A stretch of DNA of 44,322 bases from Acidimicrobiia bacterium (GTDB lineage Bacteria > Acidobacteriota > Vicinamibacteria > Vicinamibacterales > UBA2999): contig VFYY01000010.1 of assembly GCA_016871375.1 (NCBI GenBank), forward strand, positions 1 to 44,322, in the 5' to 3' direction. This document shows, piece after piece, positions 17,847 through 26,300 of this stretch. Each line of letters begins with the position of its first letter. Positions within the stretch are counted from its first letter, which is position 1. The notes under the pieces are model-generated. The model saw nothing but the letters and a program-made list of their open reading frames with translations, was not told the origin of the DNA and made no database searches. A program made the translations under genes and the position numbers.

Positions 17847-18606
17847 CGCACTCGCGGTCCTGGTGACTGCGGCGTGCAGCAGTTACTACGAGATCCCCAT
17901 CGAGACGCCGATCCGTCCCAAGCTCGACGTCTCGGCGTTCCAGCGCGTGCTCGTGGCCGGCTTCATCTCCGGCGGCACCGAGGACGTGGACGGAAATCTC
18001 GAGACGACGCGGCTGCTGCGCAGCCAGTTGCGCACGCGGTCGGAGCTGCGGGTGATCGACGCCGACGTCCTGCCGCTGATGGAAGTCGCGGCGGACGGCC
18101 GCACCGAGGAGCGTCCGGCCGCTGAAGCGCCCGCGAACGTCGCGGCGGAGCCCGCGTCGGACCTGCCGGCGGTCATCAAGGAAGACAAGGACCTCGAGGC
18201 GTTCGAGCACGTCTTCGCTGACGTCGAGTACTGGAAGCGCGTCGGCGAGGAGTACCAGCAGCCGCTCATCGTCACCGGCACCGTGATGTTCGCGCCGCAG
18301 GCGCGCTCGGGCATCGTCCAGCGCGATCAGGAGGTGTTCGACTCCCTCGGACGACGGCGCGTGATCCCGACCCGGACGTACATGGAGCGGAAGGGGTTCG
18401 TCCTGAAGCCCCGGTTCATCTTCATCGACGGCCGCACCGGGACGGTGCTCCACTCGGAGAACTTCCGGGAGGAAATCCTCTACAACGCCAACCAGACGAC
18501 CCCGGCGCTGTCGTCGTATTTCGAGCTCATGGACCGCCTGCTGCCGAGCTTCCTGAGCACGCTCAGCAGCCAGCGCATCAAGGGCACACGGGTCCTTCTT
18601 CAGTAG
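17815..18606 (+). CDS. Lipoprotein of unknown function
   Basis: A 263-residue protein with a lipobox (ALAVLVTAAC), so membrane-anchored. The mature part begins SSYYEIPIETPIRPKLDVS, then a stretch reading FQRVLVAGFISGGTEDVDGN that resembles the start of domains found in outer-membrane assembly or CsgG-like proteins (weak). Later features are VEYWKRVGEEYQQPLIVTG, FIFIDGRTGTVLHSENF and an acidic middle. The start at 17815 is chosen for the signal sequence. It overlaps the TPR gene by 32 bases, and the pair is probably one functional unit at the cell envelope. The stop codon TAG (18604-18606) is part of the palindrome at 18603-18631. Confidence 0.8.
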   Translation: MTARLARTLCSALAVLVTAACSSYYEIPIETPIRPKLDVSAFQRVLVAGFISGGTEDVDGNLETTRLLRSQLRTRSELRVIDADVLPLMEVAADGRTEERPAAEAPANVAAEPASDLPAVIKEDKDLEAFEHVFADVEYWKRVGEEYQQPLIVTGTVMFAPQARSGIVQRDQEVFDSLGRRRVIPTRTYMERKGFVLKPRFIFIDGRTGTVLHSENFREEILYNANQTTPALSSYFELMDRLLPSFLSTLSSQRIKGTRVLLQ

Positions 18607-18631
18607 GGGCACGGCGGCGCCGTGCCCCTAC
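18603..18631. repeat. 29-base palindrome, copy 1 (before rplU)
   Basis: Perfect 13-base arms (gtaggggcacggc / gccgtgcccctac) with a ggc loop. It supplies the TAG stop of the preceding lipoprotein gene. An identical copy lies at 19268-19296 and a related palindrome is inside obg. Confidence 0.92.
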
Positions 18632-18660
18632 TGCCTGTGTTAAACTGAATCCTTTGTGCT

Positions 18661-18675
18661 GGCTGGTTTCCAGCC
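18661..18675 (+). promoter_or_regulatory. Hairpin in the rplU leader
   Basis: ggctgg, ttt, ccagcc form a perfect 6-base stem just ahead of the gaggac ribosome-binding site and ATG of rplU. Ribosomal-protein leaders for L21 are known in other bacteria; whether this small hairpin binds L21 is inference. Confidence 0.4.
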
Positions 18676-18689
18676 CATAGAGGACTTCC

Positions 18690-19004
18690 ATGTACGCGAT
18701 TATTCAGACCCGCGGGCACCAGCTGCGTGTGGCGCCTGGCGCCGTGGTCGAGGTCGACGGCCCGGCCGGCGAGCCCGGCTCGGAGTTCACGTTCGACCAG
18801 GTCCTGCTCGTCGAGAAGGACGCCGGGGACGTCGTCGCCGGGGCGCCGTTTGTCGCCAACGCGCGCGTGCTGGGCGTGGTGGACGGCGAGGCGCGCGGGC
18901 CGAAGCTGCGCGTGTTCAAGAAGAAGCGCCGCAAGGGCTTCCGCAAGACGCGCGGCCACCGCAGCGTCTTCACGCGCGTGCGCATTACCGACATTCAGGT
19001 GTAG
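18690..19004 (+). CDS. rplU: 50S ribosomal protein L21
   Basis: A 104-residue large-subunit protein of normal length. It begins [17 protein letters not shown] and contains the family signature [30 protein letters not shown] and RVRITDIQV. It lies 2 bases before rpmA, the usual partner, and ahead of obg. The leader carries a small hairpin and is preceded by a 29-base palindrome. Confidence 0.98.
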   Translation: MYAIIQTRGHQLRVAPGAVVEVDGPAGEPGSEFTFDQVLLVEKDAGDVVAGAPFVANARVLGVVDGEARGPKLRVFKKKRRKGFRKTRGHRSVFTRVRITDIQV

Positions 19005-19006
19005 CA

Positions 19007-19264
19007 ATGGCTCATAAAAAAGGTCAGGGCAGCTCCCGCAACGGCCGGGACAGCAACTCGCAGCGGCTCGGGGTGAAGCGCCACGACGGCAACCTCGTCA
19101 CCGGCGGCTCGATCCTCGTGCGCCAGAAGGGCCGCCGCTTCGACCCGGGTCTGAACGTCGGTCTCGGCAAGGACCACTCGCTCTTCGCCAAGATTGACGG
19201 CAAGGTCCGCTTCGAAGACCACGGCAAGCACGGCCGCCGCATCTCGGTCATTCCCGTCGAATAA
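19007..19264 (+). CDS. rpmA: 50S ribosomal protein L27
   Basis: An 85-residue protein near the peptidyl-transferase centre. It starts directly with the mature sequence [20 protein letters not shown] and has the family motifs [22 protein letters not shown] and [10 protein letters not shown]. There is no cleavable N-terminal extension of the Firmicutes type. The ATG at 19007 follows the rplU stop by 2 bases. Confidence 0.98.
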   Translation: MAHKKGQGSSRNGRDSNSQRLGVKRHDGNLVTGGSILVRQKGRRFDPGLNVGLGKDHSLFAKIDGKVRFEDHGKHGRRISVIPVE

Positions 19265-19267
19265 CGC

Positions 19268-19296
19268 GTAGGGGCACGGCGGCGCCGTGCCCCTAC
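19268..19296. repeat. 29-base palindrome, copy 2 (between rpmA and obg)
   Basis: Identical over 29 bases to 18603-18631. The two copies bracket rplU-rpmA. Copy 2 starts 3 bases after the rpmA stop codon and may act as a terminator or RNA-end stabiliser between the ribosomal pair and obg. Confidence 0.92.
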
Positions 19297-19299
19297 CTC

Positions 19300-19305
19300 T
19301 ATACT
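19300..19305 (+). promoter_or_regulatory. TATACT box directly before obg
   Basis: A -10-like hexamer lies 7 bases before the obg ATG with no good -35 (the palindrome occupies that position). If real, it would give a leaderless obg message. Confidence 0.25.
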
Positions 19306-19312
19306 GATTGAG

Positions 19313-20344
19313 ATGTTCGTCGACGAGGTGGACATCCACGTCACCGCCGGCGACGGCGGCCGGGGCGCGCTCAGCTTCCGCCGCGAGAAGTTCGTCCCGC
19401 GCGGCGGTCCCGACGGCGGCGACGGCGGCATCGGCGGCTCCGTCTACATCGCCGCCTCCTCCAGCAAGAACACGCTCGTCGACTTCCGCTACCATCCCGA
19501 GTTCGAAGCCCGCCGCGGATCCCACGGACAAGGCTCCAACAAGACAGGACAGAGCGCGGACGACCTCGAGATTCAGGTCCCGGTCGGCACGCTCGTCTTC
19601 GAAATCGAAGTAGGGGCGACGCATGCGTCGCCCGCAAACCTGCTGGCGGACCTGACCGAGGAAGGCCAGCGCGTGCTCGTCGCCAAAGGCGGACGCGGCG
19701 GACGCGGCAACGCGCGGTTCGTGTCGTCGACGAACCGGGCGCCGCGGCGCACCGAGCCCGGTGAGCCGGGCGAGGAGCGGCACCTGCGCCTGCAGCTCAA
19801 GCTGCTGGCCGACATCGGGCTCGTCGGCTTCCCGAACGCCGGCAAGTCCACGCTCATCTCGCGGATCTCGTCCGCGAAGCCGAAAATTGCGGACTACCCC
19901 TTCACCACGCTGACACCGCACCTCGGCGTCGTCGATCTCGGCGACGACAGGACGTTCGTCGTCGCGGACGTGCCGGGGCTGATCCGCGGCGCGCACGCCG
20001 GGCAGGGGCTCGGCGATCGGTTCCTGCGGCACATCGAGCGGACGAAGGCGCTCATCCACCTCGTGGACGTGTCCGGCGCGTCGGGGCGCGATCCGGTCGA
20101 CGACTACGACACGATCGCCGAGGAGCTGCGGCTGTTCGACCCGAAGGTGGCGGCGAAGCCGCAGATCGTGGCCGCGAACAAGATCGACGCCCTGGACGAT
20201 CCGTCCCGCGTCGATCGGCTCGAGAAGCACGTGAAGAAGCTGGGGCTGCCCTTCCACCGGATCTCCGGTGTGACCGGGGAGGGCGTCGCCGCATTGCTCG
20301 AGGCGGCGTGGCGACAGGTGGTGGCGGTGCGCAGCGCGGCATGA
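19313..20344 (+). CDS. obg: Obg GTPase (ribosome assembly)
   Basis: A 343-residue GTPase of the Obg/CgtA family involved in late 50S assembly and stress control. The Gly-rich N-terminal domain spans 1-165 ([35 protein letters not shown]). The G domain has G1 GFPNAGKST at 172-180, switch [13 protein letters not shown]3 [16 protein letters not shown] and G4 NKIDALD. The C-terminal OCT domain is absent, as in many Obg proteins. Residues 100-108 (VGATHASPA) interrupt the normal sequence between VPVGTLVFE and [11 protein letters not shown] and are encoded by a perfect palindrome. The stop overlaps the nadD start (ATGA). Confidence 0.96.
   Translation: MFVDEVDIHVTAGDGGRGALSFRREKFVPRGGPDGGDGGIGGSVYIAASSSKNTLVDFRYHPEFEARRGSHGQGSNKTGQSADDLEIQVPVGTLVFEIEVGATHASPANLLADLTEEGQRVLVAKGGRGGRGNARFVSSTNRAPRRTEPGEPGEERHLRLQLKLLADIGLVGFPNAGKSTLISRISSAKPKIADYPFTTLTPHLGVVDLGDDRTFVVADVPGLIRGAHAGQGLGDRFLRHIERTKALIHLVDVSGASGRDPVDDYDTIAEELRLFDPKVAAKPQIVAANKIDALDDPSRVDRLEKHVKKLGLPFHRISGVTGEGVAALLEAAWRQVVAVRSAA
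19610..19635. repeat. Palindrome inserted in frame inside obg
   Basis: 19614-19633 is a perfect 20-base palindrome (gggcgacgca / tgcgtcgccc), preceded by gtagg as in the two intergenic 29-mers, whose outer sequence is also gtagggg. It adds about 8 residues to a loop of the Obg N-terminal domain without breaking the frame. Confidence 0.85.
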
Positions 20345-20955
20345 GACGTCTCGGCGTGCTTGGCGGCACGTTCGACCCCGTCCACTTCGGCCATCTCGAC
20401 GCGGCTGACGCGGCACGCGGCACGCTCGGCCTGGACGGCGTCCTCTTCATCCCGCTCCACGATCCACCGCACCGCCCGGCCGATCCGCAGGCCAGCGCGT
20501 TTCACCGCTTCGCCATGCTGTCGCTGGCCGTCGCCGAGCGCCCGGGGGACCGCGTATCCGACATGGAGCTGCTGCGCGCGGGAACTTCCTACACGTGGGA
20601 CACGCTCGATATGCTGCGCGATCAGGGCTGGAACGCGGGCGAATTGTTCGTGATTCTGGGTGGGGACGCTTTCGCGGACATCGCGACGTGGCATCGCTAC
20701 CCGTCCGTGCTCGACTGCGCGAACTTCGTCGTCGTCGCGCGGCCGGGAACCACGGCGGACTCGGCGATCGCGCGGAACCCCGAGCTGCGCTCGCGCTCCA
20801 ACATCACGCTGATTGAGGCGCGTACGCGCGACGTCTCGTCCACGACGATTCGCCGGCGCATCGCGCAGGGGCTTCCGATCGACGATCTCGTGCCCGCGCC
20901 CGTCGCGCGGCACATCACCACGCATCACCTCTACGAGCCAAGGGCCGTCTCTTGA
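20341..20955 (+). CDS. nadD: Nicotinate-nucleotide adenylyltransferase
   Basis: A 204-residue enzyme that joins ATP and nicotinate mononucleotide to make deamido-NAD. The nucleotidyltransferase motif is [12 protein letters not shown], with the C-terminal signature [34 protein letters not shown] and NFVVVARPG are also typical. The length is normal. The ATG overlaps the obg stop, and rsfS follows, the common obg-nadD-rsfS order. The stop codon lies in the loop of a hairpin (20936-20968). Confidence 0.95.
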   Translation: MRRLGVLGGTFDPVHFGHLDAADAARGTLGLDGVLFIPLHDPPHRPADPQASAFHRFAMLSLAVAERPGDRVSDMELLRAGTSYTWDTLDMLRDQGWNAGELFVILGGDAFADIATWHRYPSVLDCANFVVVARPGTTADSAIARNPELRSRSNITLIEARTRDVSSTTIRRRIAQGLPIDDLVPAPVARHITTHHLYEPRAVS

Positions 20956-20968
20956 GAGTCCCTTGGCT
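20936..20968. repeat. Hairpin spanning the nadD stop codon
   Basis: Nine-base arms agccaaggg / cccttggct flank an inner ctct-tg-agag hairpin. The TGA stop of nadD (20953-20955) is in the centre. A second hairpin, gcgcgc-ttc-gcgcgc, follows at 20987-21001. Confidence 0.65.
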
Positions 20969-21018
20969 GGTAGGCAGTATCTTTTGGCGCGCTTCGCGCG
21001 CGACGGAAAGACGTTTGC

Positions 21019-21445
21019 ATGCGCAGAACTCAAGCCACGAAGGCCGTTAAGCCGCGCGCCACGAGAACCTCTCGACCTGGCTCGGGGCACGTCAGCCGCC
21101 CCGCGAAACCGAAGCTGCCGAAGTCGGTGGCCGGCGCCGTGCGCGCCGCGCAGGACAAGAAGGCCAGCGACGTCGTCGTGCTCGATCTGCGGAAGGCCGG
21201 CGGGTTCACGGATTACTTCCTGATCTGCACCGGGCAGAACGCCCGGCAGATCAGCGCGATTGCGGACGCCGTGGAGAGCACGTTGCGCACGGAGTACGGT
21301 GAGCGGCCGGCGCTCACCGAGGGCGTGCAGAAGTCGGAGTGGATCCTGCTCGATTACTTCAACTTCGTCGTGCACATCTTCAGCCCCGACTGCCGCGCCT
21401 TCTATGGCCTCGAGCGGCTGTGGGGCAACGCGGAGCGGCACGAGT

Positions 21446-21462
<17 letters not shown>
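21019..21462 (+). CDS. rsfS: Ribosome silencing factor RsfS
   Basis: A 147-residue protein that binds L14 and blocks subunit joining when nutrients are scarce. The RsfS/YbeB/Iojap domain covers about 36-145 (VVLDLRKAGGFTDYFLICTG; ARQISAIADAVE; WILLDYFNFVVHIFSPDCR; FYGLERLWG). An N-terminal basic extension of about 35 residues (RRTQATKAVKPRATRTSRPG) is longer than usual and could bind rRNA. A later GTG start would also leave an intact domain, so the extension is uncertain. Confidence 0.92.
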
Positions 21463-22402
<940 letters not shown>

Positions 22403-23135
22403 CAGGCGCGGTGGCGGGCGGCGCGAACGCGCTGCTGGCGGTCACGCTGGCTCCGCGGTGCGCGGCGTGCGCGAAGGTGCTGGACGCGCCGCTCGCCGGA
22501 CCCGTCTGCCCCGCCTGCTGGGGTCTCGTCCGGAGGCTTGCGCCGCCGCTCTGCCGGCGATGCGGCGATCCACTGCCGTCGTGGCGCGTGGTCAGCATCG
22601 CGCTGGAGCAGTGCCCGCGCTGCCGCCGCCGGCCGCCGCTGGTGGACCGCGGGTGCTCCGCCGGCGAGTACGAGGGCGCGCTGCGGGAAATCGTGCACGC
22701 GTTCAAGTACGAGGGGCGCCGCTCGCTGGCGCGGCCGCTCGGCGGGCTGCTGCGTTCGGCGGGCGCTGATCTGTTGAAGGACGCGGACTGCCTCGTCCCG
22801 GTACCCCTCCACCCGTGGCGGCGCGTCCGCCGCGGCTTCAATCAGGCCAGCGAGCTCGCACACCACCTCGACCTCCCCGTCATCCACGCGCTCTGGCGCT
22901 GGCGGCCGACGCCGGCGCAGACCGGGCTGTCCGCGCCGGCGCGCCGGCGGAACGTCCGTGGCGCCTTCGGCATCGCGCCGCTGCGTTCGCGCGGGGTCCA
23001 CGCGGCGCTCGACGGTCGCGTGGTCGTGCTGGTCGATGACGTGCGGACGACGGGCGCGACGCTCGACGAGTGCGCGCTGGTGCTGAAGGATGCGGGCGCG
23101 CGTGACGTGCGCGCAATGACGGTGGCTCGCGCGTT

Positions 23136-23732
23136 CTACAAGCGCGACGCGACGGCCGTATAGACGTCCGCCGCGACCGCGTCGCGGTCGCGATCCGCAT
23201 CGAGCCTGACCCAGCCACCGGCCGTCGCCTGCTGCAGATAGCTGTCGCGCACGCGCGCGAGCAGCGCGAGGTCGCGCTCGTATTTGTCGCGCTCGTGGCG
23301 CTTGCGACGCGCGGACACCTCGGGCGGGATGTCGAGCAGAAACGTGATGTCGGGCTGCGGCAGGTACTTCTGCGTGTCGCGCAGCCATGCGCCGTCGAGC
23401 CCCTGCGCCTCGCCGTAGGCGATGCTCGACGCCAGGTAGCGGTCGCAGACGAGGATTGTCCCGGCCTCGATCTCGCGCAGGATCTCCTTCTTGTACTCGT
23501 AGCGGTTGGCGACGTAGAGGAGCTGCATGACGTCGGCGGTGTAGTCGCGCTCGCCGCGCAGCGCGCGGCCGATCTCCGCGCCGATCACCGTCTCGTAGTC
23601 GGGGAACGAGAGCAGCCGGACGGTGCGCCCGGCCGCGATCAGCCGGTCGCGCAGCGACTCGGCCTGCGTCTGTTTCCCGCTCTGATCGAGGCCTTCGAAG
23701 GCAACGAGGAGGCCGATGGGGTCGGGAGTCAT
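23136..23732 (-). CDS. tmk: Thymidylate kinase, N-terminus encoded by a repeat
   Basis: A 198-residue dTMP kinase for dTTP synthesis. The P-loop is FEGLDQSGKQTQ (Gly14-Lys20), the DRY motif is CDRYLASSIAYG, and the lid region is RRKRHERDKYERD. The Gln in GLDQSGKQ differs from the common GxDGSGKTT but occurs in a subgroup of bacterial enzymes. The start codon and first residues (MTPDP) lie inside the right end of the 34-base inverted repeat at 23716-23803, so the element supplies the translation start. No alternative ATG is available before the P-loop. Confidence 0.92.
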   Translation of the reverse strand: MTPDPIGLLVAFEGLDQSGKQTQAESLRDRLIAAGRTVRLLSFPDYETVIGAEIGRALRGERDYTADVMQLLYVANRYEYKKEILREIEAGTILVCDRYLASSIAYGEAQGLDGAWLRDTQKYLPQPDITFLLDIPPEVSARRKRHERDKYERDLALLARVRDSYLQQATAGGWVRLDADRDRDAVAADVYTAVASRL

Positions 23733-23803
23733 TTTTAGAGGACACTTTCGCTGAATAAGAGGACCCGATGAAAGTGTCCTCTAAAAATGACTCCCGACCC
23801 CAT
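23716..23803. repeat. REP-like element with perfect 34-base inverted arms between tmk and lysA
   Basis: Arms 23716-23749 and 23770-23803 are perfect inverted copies, separated by 20 bases. Each arm contains ggggtcgggagtc, similar to REP sequences associated with TnpA-REP (RAYT) transposases. The left arm contains the start codon of tmk, the right arm the stop codon and last residues of lysA. No transposase gene is present in the window. Confidence 0.93.
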
Positions 23804-25055
23804 TTTCCAGCGCCAGCATGTCGTCGATCGTCTGACGCCGCCGGATGACGCGCCACGCCCCCTCGTCCACCAGCACCTCTGCCGGCAGCGTGTGGCGGTT
23901 GTAGTTCGACGCCATCGCGGATCCGTACGCGCCCGCGTCGAGGATCGCGACGAGGTCGTCCACCTCGAGCGGCGGCAGCAGGCGTCCATGCGCAAACGCG
24001 TCGCTGCTCTCGCAGATCGGGCCGACGATGTCCCACGAGGTCTCGACGTCGCCGCGTGGCTTCACCGGGACAATGCGGTGATACGACCCGTACAGCGCCG
24101 GCCGCATCAGCTCCGTCATGCCGGCGTCGAGGACCGCGAACTGCCGGCCGTCCGGGTACCGCTTGGTGTCCACCACGCGCGCGACGAGCGCGCCCGCGCG
24201 GCCCACGATGGAGCGTCCCGGCTCGAGGATGACGGGCAGGCCGATGCGCTTCAGGACGGGAACGACCGCCTCCGCGTGGTCGGCGACGGTGACGATCGGC
24301 CGCCCTTCGTACGCGATCCCCACGCCGCCGCCCAGATCCAGGTGCTCCAGCTCGAACCCGTCGTCTCGCAGCTCCAGCGCGAGGCCGACGAGCGCTTCAG
24401 CGGCGCGCTGCAGCGGCTCGACGGTCGTGATCTGCGAGCCGATGTGCACGTGGACGCCGACCAAGCGCAGCCCCTTGCGGCCGCGGCGCTCGCGATAGAG
24501 CGCGCGCGCCTCCCGCAGCGGCACCCCGAACTTGTTGCTGCGCAGTCCCGTAGAGATGTTGGGATGGCTCCCGGCGTCGATGTCCGGGTTCACGCGCACC
24601 GCCACGCGCGCGTCCCTGCCCTGCGCGCAGGCGATGGCCGCGATCCGATCGAGCTCGCCGGCGGATTCCGCGTTGATCGCCGCCACGCCGCTGGCGATCG
24701 CGTACTCGAGCTCGTCGCGCCGCTTGCCGACGCCGGTGAACACGATCTCGCCCGCCGCGAAGCCGGCGCGCTGCGCGATCTGGATCTCGCCGATCGAGTT
24801 GGCGTCCACGCGGCTGCCGAGCGACCGCAGCAGCGTCACGATCCCGAGCGTGGAGTTCGCCTTGAGCGCGTAATGGATGGCGTGCGGGTAGCCGGCGAAC
24901 GCCTCGTCGACGGCGCGGTAGGCCGCGCGGATCGCGCGCGCGCTGTACACGTACACCGGCGTGCCGACGCGTTCGACGATCGACTCGATGCTGACGCTGT
25001 CACAGGAAAGGCCGCGATCGGCGGGCTGGAACGACTGGTACACGAGCGACCGCAT
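23781..25055 (-). CDS. lysA: Diaminopimelate decarboxylase
   Basis: A 424-residue PLP enzyme making lysine from meso-diaminopimelate. The PLP lysine is K65 in HYALKANSTLG. Other blocks: VHVHIGSQITTVEPL, LDLGGGVGIAYEG, EPGRSIVGRAG, PICESSDAFAHGR (active-site Cys) and GAYGSAMASNYNRH. The ATG at 25055 leads into GTPVYVYS, a normal N-terminus; the much longer open frame upstream overlaps the divergent sigma gene and is rejected. The last residues (NGVGSHF) and stop are encoded by the REP-like element and replace the usual C-terminus. The start codon is 6 bases from the divergent sigma-factor ATG. Confidence 0.95.
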   Translation of the reverse strand: MRSLVYQSFQPADRGLSCDSVSIESIVERVGTPVYVYSARAIRAAYRAVDEAFAGYPHAIHYALKANSTLGIVTLLRSLGSRVDANSIGEIQIAQRAGFAAGEIVFTGVGKRRDELEYAIASGVAAINAESAGELDRIAAIACAQGRDARVAVRVNPDIDAGSHPNISTGLRSNKFGVPLREARALYRERRGRKGLRLVGVHVHIGSQITTVEPLQRAAEALVGLALELRDDGFELEHLDLGGGVGIAYEGRPIVTVADHAEAVVPVLKRIGLPVILEPGRSIVGRAGALVARVVDTKRYPDGRQFAVLDAGMTELMRPALYGSYHRIVPVKPRGDVETSWDIVGPICESSDAFAHGRLLPPLEVDDLVAILDAGAYGSAMASNYNRHTLPAEVLVDEGAWRVIRRRQTIDDMLALENGVGSHF

Positions 25056-25061
25056 GTTATC

Positions 25062-25670
25062 ATGCGACGCATCGATACCACGGCGACGAGCGCCATCGAC
25101 GACATCATCCAGCGCTGCCTCACCGGTGATCAGGCCGCGTGGGACGAGATCGTGCGCCTCCACTGGCGCCGCGTCTTCAACATCGCCTACAAGTTCGTCG
25201 GCCGCCACGACCTCGCCGAGGACCTCACGCAGGACGTCTTCCTCAAGCTGTTCAAGTCGCTCGACACGTTCGACCGCCGCGCCAACTTCCAGACGTGGCT
25301 GATCAGCGTCAGCCGCAATCTCTGCATCGATCACTACCGCAGCGTCCGCAAGGAGCGCGAGACGATGAACCGCGACGTCGATCCCGCCGCGCTCACGCCG
25401 GTGGCGACGACGCGCAGCCCGCAGATGGAGCTCGAGCAGCGCGACCGCGTGCGCCTGCTGCGCGCGGCGCTCGACACGCTCGCGCCCTCGCTGCGCACCG
25501 CGGTGATGCTGCGCGACATCCAGGAGCTGACCTACCAGGAGATCGCCGACCGGCTGCGCCTGCCGGAAGGCACGGTGAAGTCGCGCATCAACCGCGGGCG
25601 CACCGAGCTGGCCCGCCAGATCCAGAAGCTGCGCGAGCAGCAGGACGCCGTCCCTCGACCCGGAGTGTAG
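25062..25670 (+). CDS. ECF-type sigma factor, second copy
   Basis: A 202-residue sigma-70 family factor. Region 2: WDEIVRLHWRRVFNIAYKF, EDLTQDVFLKLFKSLDTF, FQTWLISVSRNLCIDHYR. Region 4: LAPSLRTAVMLRDIQELT, YQEIADRLRLPEGTVKSRIN. It is not linked to an anti-sigma factor but to a STAS protein (1-base gap) and a small protein, suggesting control through a partner-switch route or through factors elsewhere. The ATG at 25062 is almost back to back with lysA. The sequence gcatg-ttat-catgc (25052-25065) spans both starts and is itself palindromic. Confidence 0.92.
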   Translation: MRRIDTTATSAIDDIIQRCLTGDQAAWDEIVRLHWRRVFNIAYKFVGRHDLAEDLTQDVFLKLFKSLDTFDRRANFQTWLISVSRNLCIDHYRSVRKERETMNRDVDPAALTPVATTRSPQMELEQRDRVRLLRAALDTLAPSLRTAVMLRDIQELTYQEIADRLRLPEGTVKSRINRGRTELARQIQKLREQQDAVPRPGV

Positions 25671-25671
25671 G

Positions 25672-26013
25672 ATGAATCTCACGACCGACCGCAGCCAGGG
25701 GGTCTCCATCGTCCGCGTCAACGAGGCGCGGCTGATGTACCCGCTTCTCTCCGAGTTCTCGGGCACGATCAGCGCGCTCATCGGCGCGGGCGAGCGCAAG
25801 CTGCTCGTGGACCTCTCCACCGTGACCTACGTCGACAGCGCGACGATCGGCTGCCTGATGGACCTCTACCGCCAGGCGCACGCCGCCGGCGGCACGCTGA
25901 AGCTGGCCGGCGTGCAGAAGCGCGTCGAGACGATGCTGACGATGACGGGGGCGCAGAACTTCCTCGAGATCCACGCCGACGAGCCCTCCGCCCTCAAGAG
26001 CTTCGGAGCCTAG
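25672..26013 (+). CDS. STAS-domain anti-anti-sigma-like protein
   Basis: A 113-residue single STAS domain: IVRVNEARLMYPLLSEFSG, then LLVDLSTVTYVDSATIGCL and a C-terminal half LKLAGVQKRVETMLTMTG. In SpoIIAA-type proteins the second Ser of DSSG is phosphorylated; here the segment reads DSATIG, so that site is Ala. The protein may therefore act in an unphosphorylated, constitutive way, or be controlled by another residue. It starts 1 base after the sigma gene and is probably translated from the same message. Confidence 0.88.
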   Translation: MNLTTDRSQGVSIVRVNEARLMYPLLSEFSGTISALIGAGERKLLVDLSTVTYVDSATIGCLMDLYRQAHAAGGTLKLAGVQKRVETMLTMTGAQNFLEIHADEPSALKSFGA

Positions 26014-26015
26014 CC

Positions 26016-26279
26016 ATGCGCACCATCAAGACCTCCACGGGCGCGGACGTCACGCTGGACGGCGACCTGCTGGCCGTCATGGAGACGCTCTATCGGGAAG
26101 TCACGGCGAAGCGGGAGCTGGAGCGCTCCTTCGAGGACATGGTGCGCGAGATCCGCCACCTCATCGACCAGATGACCGACGAGGAGCGGAAGGCCTACCT
26201 GCTGGAGAGCCTGTTTCTCAATACCGTCAAGTACGAGAACGACAAGCTCGAAGCGTACATGCGGAAACTGGCGAAGTAG
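26016..26279 (+). CDS. Small helical protein in the sigma-STAS operon
   Basis: An 87-residue protein of unknown function, starting 2 bases after the STAS gene. It is almost entirely helical: LLAVMETLYREVTAKRELER, DMVREIRHLIDQMTDEERKA, YLLESLFLNTVKYENDKLEA, ending in YMRKLAK. No Cys or enzyme motif is seen. The tight three-gene arrangement suggests it binds the STAS protein or the sigma factor. Its stop is next to a palindrome shared with the end of lpxC. Confidence 0.75.
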   Translation: MRTIKTSTGADVTLDGDLLAVMETLYREVTAKRELERSFEDMVREIRHLIDQMTDEERKAYLLESLFLNTVKYENDKLEAYMRKLAK

Positions 26280-26300
26280 GCCGGGGCGTTACGCCCCGGC
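26280..26300. terminator. Palindrome between convergent genes, holding the lpxC stop codon
   Basis: Arms gccggggcgt / acgccccggc of 10 bases around a single T. The stop codon of lpxC (complement of 26289-26291) is at its centre and the stop of the plus-strand gene (26277-26279) is at its edge. Probably a bidirectional terminator; it may be of repeat origin. Confidence 0.7.

Noticed and set aside
23787-25061. Longer plus-strand start for the second sigma factor
   Set aside because: It is the shadow of lysA; the sigma domain begins after 25062.
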